Shown: positions 6,474-7,750 of the stretch, piece after piece | How positions within the stretch are numbered: the first letter of the stretch is position 1 | Layout of the letters: every line of letters starts with the position of its first letter | Source of the DNA: Lentimicrobium sp. | Lineage (GTDB): Bacteria; Bacteroidota; Bacteroidia; Bacteroidales; Lentimicrobiaceae | DNA: 7,750 bases | Assembly: GCA_013336205.1 (NCBI GenBank) | Contig: JAAXUD010000110.1 | Span: 1-7,750 of the forward strand | Direction: 5' to 3' | The notes under the pieces: generated by a model | Database searches by the model: none | Told to the model about the DNA's origin: nothing | What the model saw: the letters and a program-made list of their open reading frames with translations, nothing else | Program-made: the position numbers and the translations under genes

Positions 6474-7445
6474 TCAATCCAGGGTTTGCGAAGGTCGTTG
6501 CGAAAGCTCAATCATGGTTTCATATTCTTCAGGGGTAATATCATTGAAGAAGAAGTTAATCGGATCAATCGCCTTTCCTGCCTTCCGGACTTCATAATGA
6601 AGGTGCGGTGAGGTCGATTTTCCGGTGTTGCCTACATGTCCGATAACGTGACCTCGCTTTACTTTTTCACCCCGGCGGACATTCATTTTTGACAAATGCG
6701 CATAAACTGTTTCGTAGCCAAACCCATGATTAATGGTAATGCAATTTCCATAACCACCACGAGAACGCTCAACCATTGTAACAACGCCATCACCGGTTGC
6801 ATAGATGTCTGTACCGACTGTTGCCGTGAAATCAATGCCTTCGTGAAATTTGGTAACTTTATAAAACGGATCGGTTCTATAACCAAAATAGGAACCAATG
6901 CGCCGCAGGTCTTTGTTGGAGACAGGCTGAATGGCCGGTATTGATGCCAGAAGATCTTCCTTCCGCTTGGCCAGTGAAAAAACCTCATCAAATGATTTAG
7001 ACTGCACATACAACTGACTTGTAATCAAATCAAGTTTTTGCGTTGTATTGGTCACAATTTCCGAATTCCGGAATCCTTCAAATTTTGAATAACGGTCAGC
7101 GCCACCAAAACCGGCCTTCCGGACTGAAGAAGGGATTGGTTCTGATTCAAATATTACCCGGTAAATATTATCATCCCTGTCCTGCAGATCTGTCACAACT
7201 TTTTGAACCTGTTCAAGCCTGTCGTTCAGAATCTTAAACTGTAATTCATATTGTTCAATTTCACGCTGAAGCATTCTTTCTTTCGGCGATTCAATAAAAT
7301 TATAAGCCATTACCAATACGGCTGTAGCAAATACAAGACCGCTGGCCAGCACATAAAGCACGCGGGTAACTTTCTGTTTAAGTGTTACCTGAACCTTCTC
7401 AATCTTGAGTGACTTGGTATTAAAATGGTATCTTATCTTTGCCAT
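6474..7445 (-). CDS. Membrane-anchored M23 (LytM) peptidase
   Basis: This is a 323-residue peptidoglycan-directed endopeptidase of family M23. After a basic cytoplasmic N-terminus comes one membrane helix (about 27-49), then a coiled-coil stretch (about 55-92), a linker, and the LytM domain (about 180-298) on the periplasmic side. The zinc and catalytic residues are all present: His201 and Asp205 (HEGID), His250 (YAHLS), and His281/His283 (SPHLHYE). It should therefore be an active enzyme rather than a degenerate regulator of the EnvC type. Likely roles are cell-wall growth or division; which cross-link it cuts cannot be read. It is the first gene of a two-gene unit with the MerR gene and lies head-to-head with probable alaS, an order I recall as common in Bacteroidota. 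The ATG at 7443-7445 gives the MAKIRYHFN start typical of these proteins. Confidence 0.92.
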   Translation of the reverse strand: MAKIRYHFNTKSLKIEKVQVTLKQKVTRVLYVLASGLVFATAVLVMAYNFIESPKERMLQREIEQYELQFKILNDRLEQVQKVVTDLQDRDDNIYRVIFESEPIPSSVRKAGFGGADRYSKFEGFRNSEIVTNTTQKLDLITSQLYVQSKSFDEVFSLAKRKEDLLASIPAIQPVSNKDLRRIGSYFGYRTDPFYKVTKFHEGIDFTATVGTDIYATGDGVVTMVERSRGGYGNCITINHGFGYETVYAHLSKMNVRRGEKVKRGHVIGHVGNTGKSTSPHLHYEVRKAGKAIDPINFFFNDITPEEYETMIELSQRPSQTLD

Positions 7446-7574
7446 CCAATGCGTAAAATCATTTTCAATAAAAAAACAGCCCTATATTACAAATCACAAT
7501 CCGCATAATACTTTTAAACAATTGATCTTGTGTTCATTGACGAAAAATAAAACAAGTCAATTCACAAATAAAAT

Positions 7575-7600
7575 CAAAGGACTGCGCCTATACGCCTTTG
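7575..7600. other. Short inverted repeat in the M23 leader
   Basis: CAAAGG (7575-7580) and CCTTTG (7595-7600) form a perfect 6-bp inverted repeat with a 14-nt loop. It would sit in the 5' leader of the M23 transcript if transcription starts near 7635. It could be an operator or a weak RNA hairpin, or chance. Confidence 0.2.
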
Positions 7601-7641
7601 TATCAGACAAAATATTAACGGACAATTATAAAGGGTGACGA

Positions 7642-7671
7642 CAAAATTAACATTTTCAACTAAATTTGCAA
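7642..7671 (-). promoter_or_regulatory. Promoter for the M23-MerR unit
   Basis: Read on the reverse strand, TTG (7669-7671) is followed after 19 bases by TAATTTTG (7642-7649), which fits the Bacteroidota -33/-7 promoter form in both sequence and spacing. Transcription would begin near 7635, leaving a leader of about 190 nt before the M23 start. Confidence 0.5.
7661..7668 (+). promoter_or_regulatory. Possible -7 element for the alaS gene
   Basis: TAAATTTG matches TAnnTTTG exactly, 64 bases before the ATG at 7733, giving a leader of about 58 nt. No TTG is found at the -33 distance. The element lies inside the span of the opposed M23 promoter. Confidence 0.45.
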
Positions 7672-7732
7672 GCCCTTAACAAGTTAAAAAATCTAAAATC
7701 AGCTAAGTGCTGAAAGTAATAAACAACTGCAT

Positions 7733-7750
7733 ATGAACGCACAAGAAATC
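7733..7750 (+). CDS. alaS: Probable alanyl-tRNA synthetase, first six codons only
   Basis: ATG at 7733 opens a frame reading MNAQEI to the window edge. Bacterial AlaS proteins commonly begin with a short stretch ending in an EI pair before a conserved R-x-x-F-L-x-F-F segment, and in Bacteroidota alaS often lies head-to-head with an M23 peptidase gene followed by a small MerR gene, as here. AlaS would charge tRNA-Ala with alanine in the cytoplasm. Six codons cannot prove this; the call rests mainly on gene order as I recall it and on the -7 element upstream. Confidence 0.5.

Noticed and set aside
7405..7638. 77-codon forward frame in the M23/alaS spacer
   Set aside because: Low-complexity A/T-rich sequence, antisense to the M23 start; no domain or ribosome site.

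Overview
The window looks like a stretch of a Bacteroidota chromosome, probably a Bacteroidales-like or environmental relative. The evidence is moderate-to-low GC, starts without Shine-Dalgarno sequences, several exact copies of the TAnnTTTG promoter element typical of this phylum, and the gene set MerR / membrane-anchored M23 peptidase / alaS. Nothing points to a plasmid, phage, insertion sequence, CRISPR array or recent transfer. Most of the window is ordinary core and metabolic genes.

Layout. Positions 2-1792 (+) hold the 3' part of a GH13 alpha-glucanase gene; its start lies before the window. Positions 1793-2148 are a gene-free, tail-to-tail gap. It holds a weak terminator, a region with long-range base pairing that I read as a candidate structured small RNA (about 1905-2092) ending in its own terminator, and a bidirectional terminator. 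Positions 2149-3552 (-) encode an MFS transporter resembling MFSD1. A 266-bp divergent spacer has a -7 element for each direction. Positions 3819-4940 (+) encode a secreted alkaline phosphatase. A 218-bp gap carries a degenerate inverted-repeat element. Positions 5159-6124 (+) encode hldD for LPS heptose. Its stop codon abuts the stop of a small MerR-type regulator (6125-6463, -), which follows and is probably coupled to an M23 peptidase gene (6474-7445, -). A 287-bp divergent spacer with overlapping opposed promoters leads to the first six codons of a gene that is probably alaS (7733 onward, +).

How the genes fit together. Several products act at the cell envelope or outside the cytoplasmic membrane: alkaline phosphatase (exported), HldD (LPS precursor synthesis), and the M23 peptidase (peptidoglycan). 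The GH13 enzyme acts on alpha-glucans. The only clear operon is M23-MerR; the other genes appear to be single transcription units. I did not find a convincing new multi-gene system. The most interesting item is the candidate small RNA at about 1905-2092, whose nested complementary segments are unlikely to arise by chance and which no protein gene explains.
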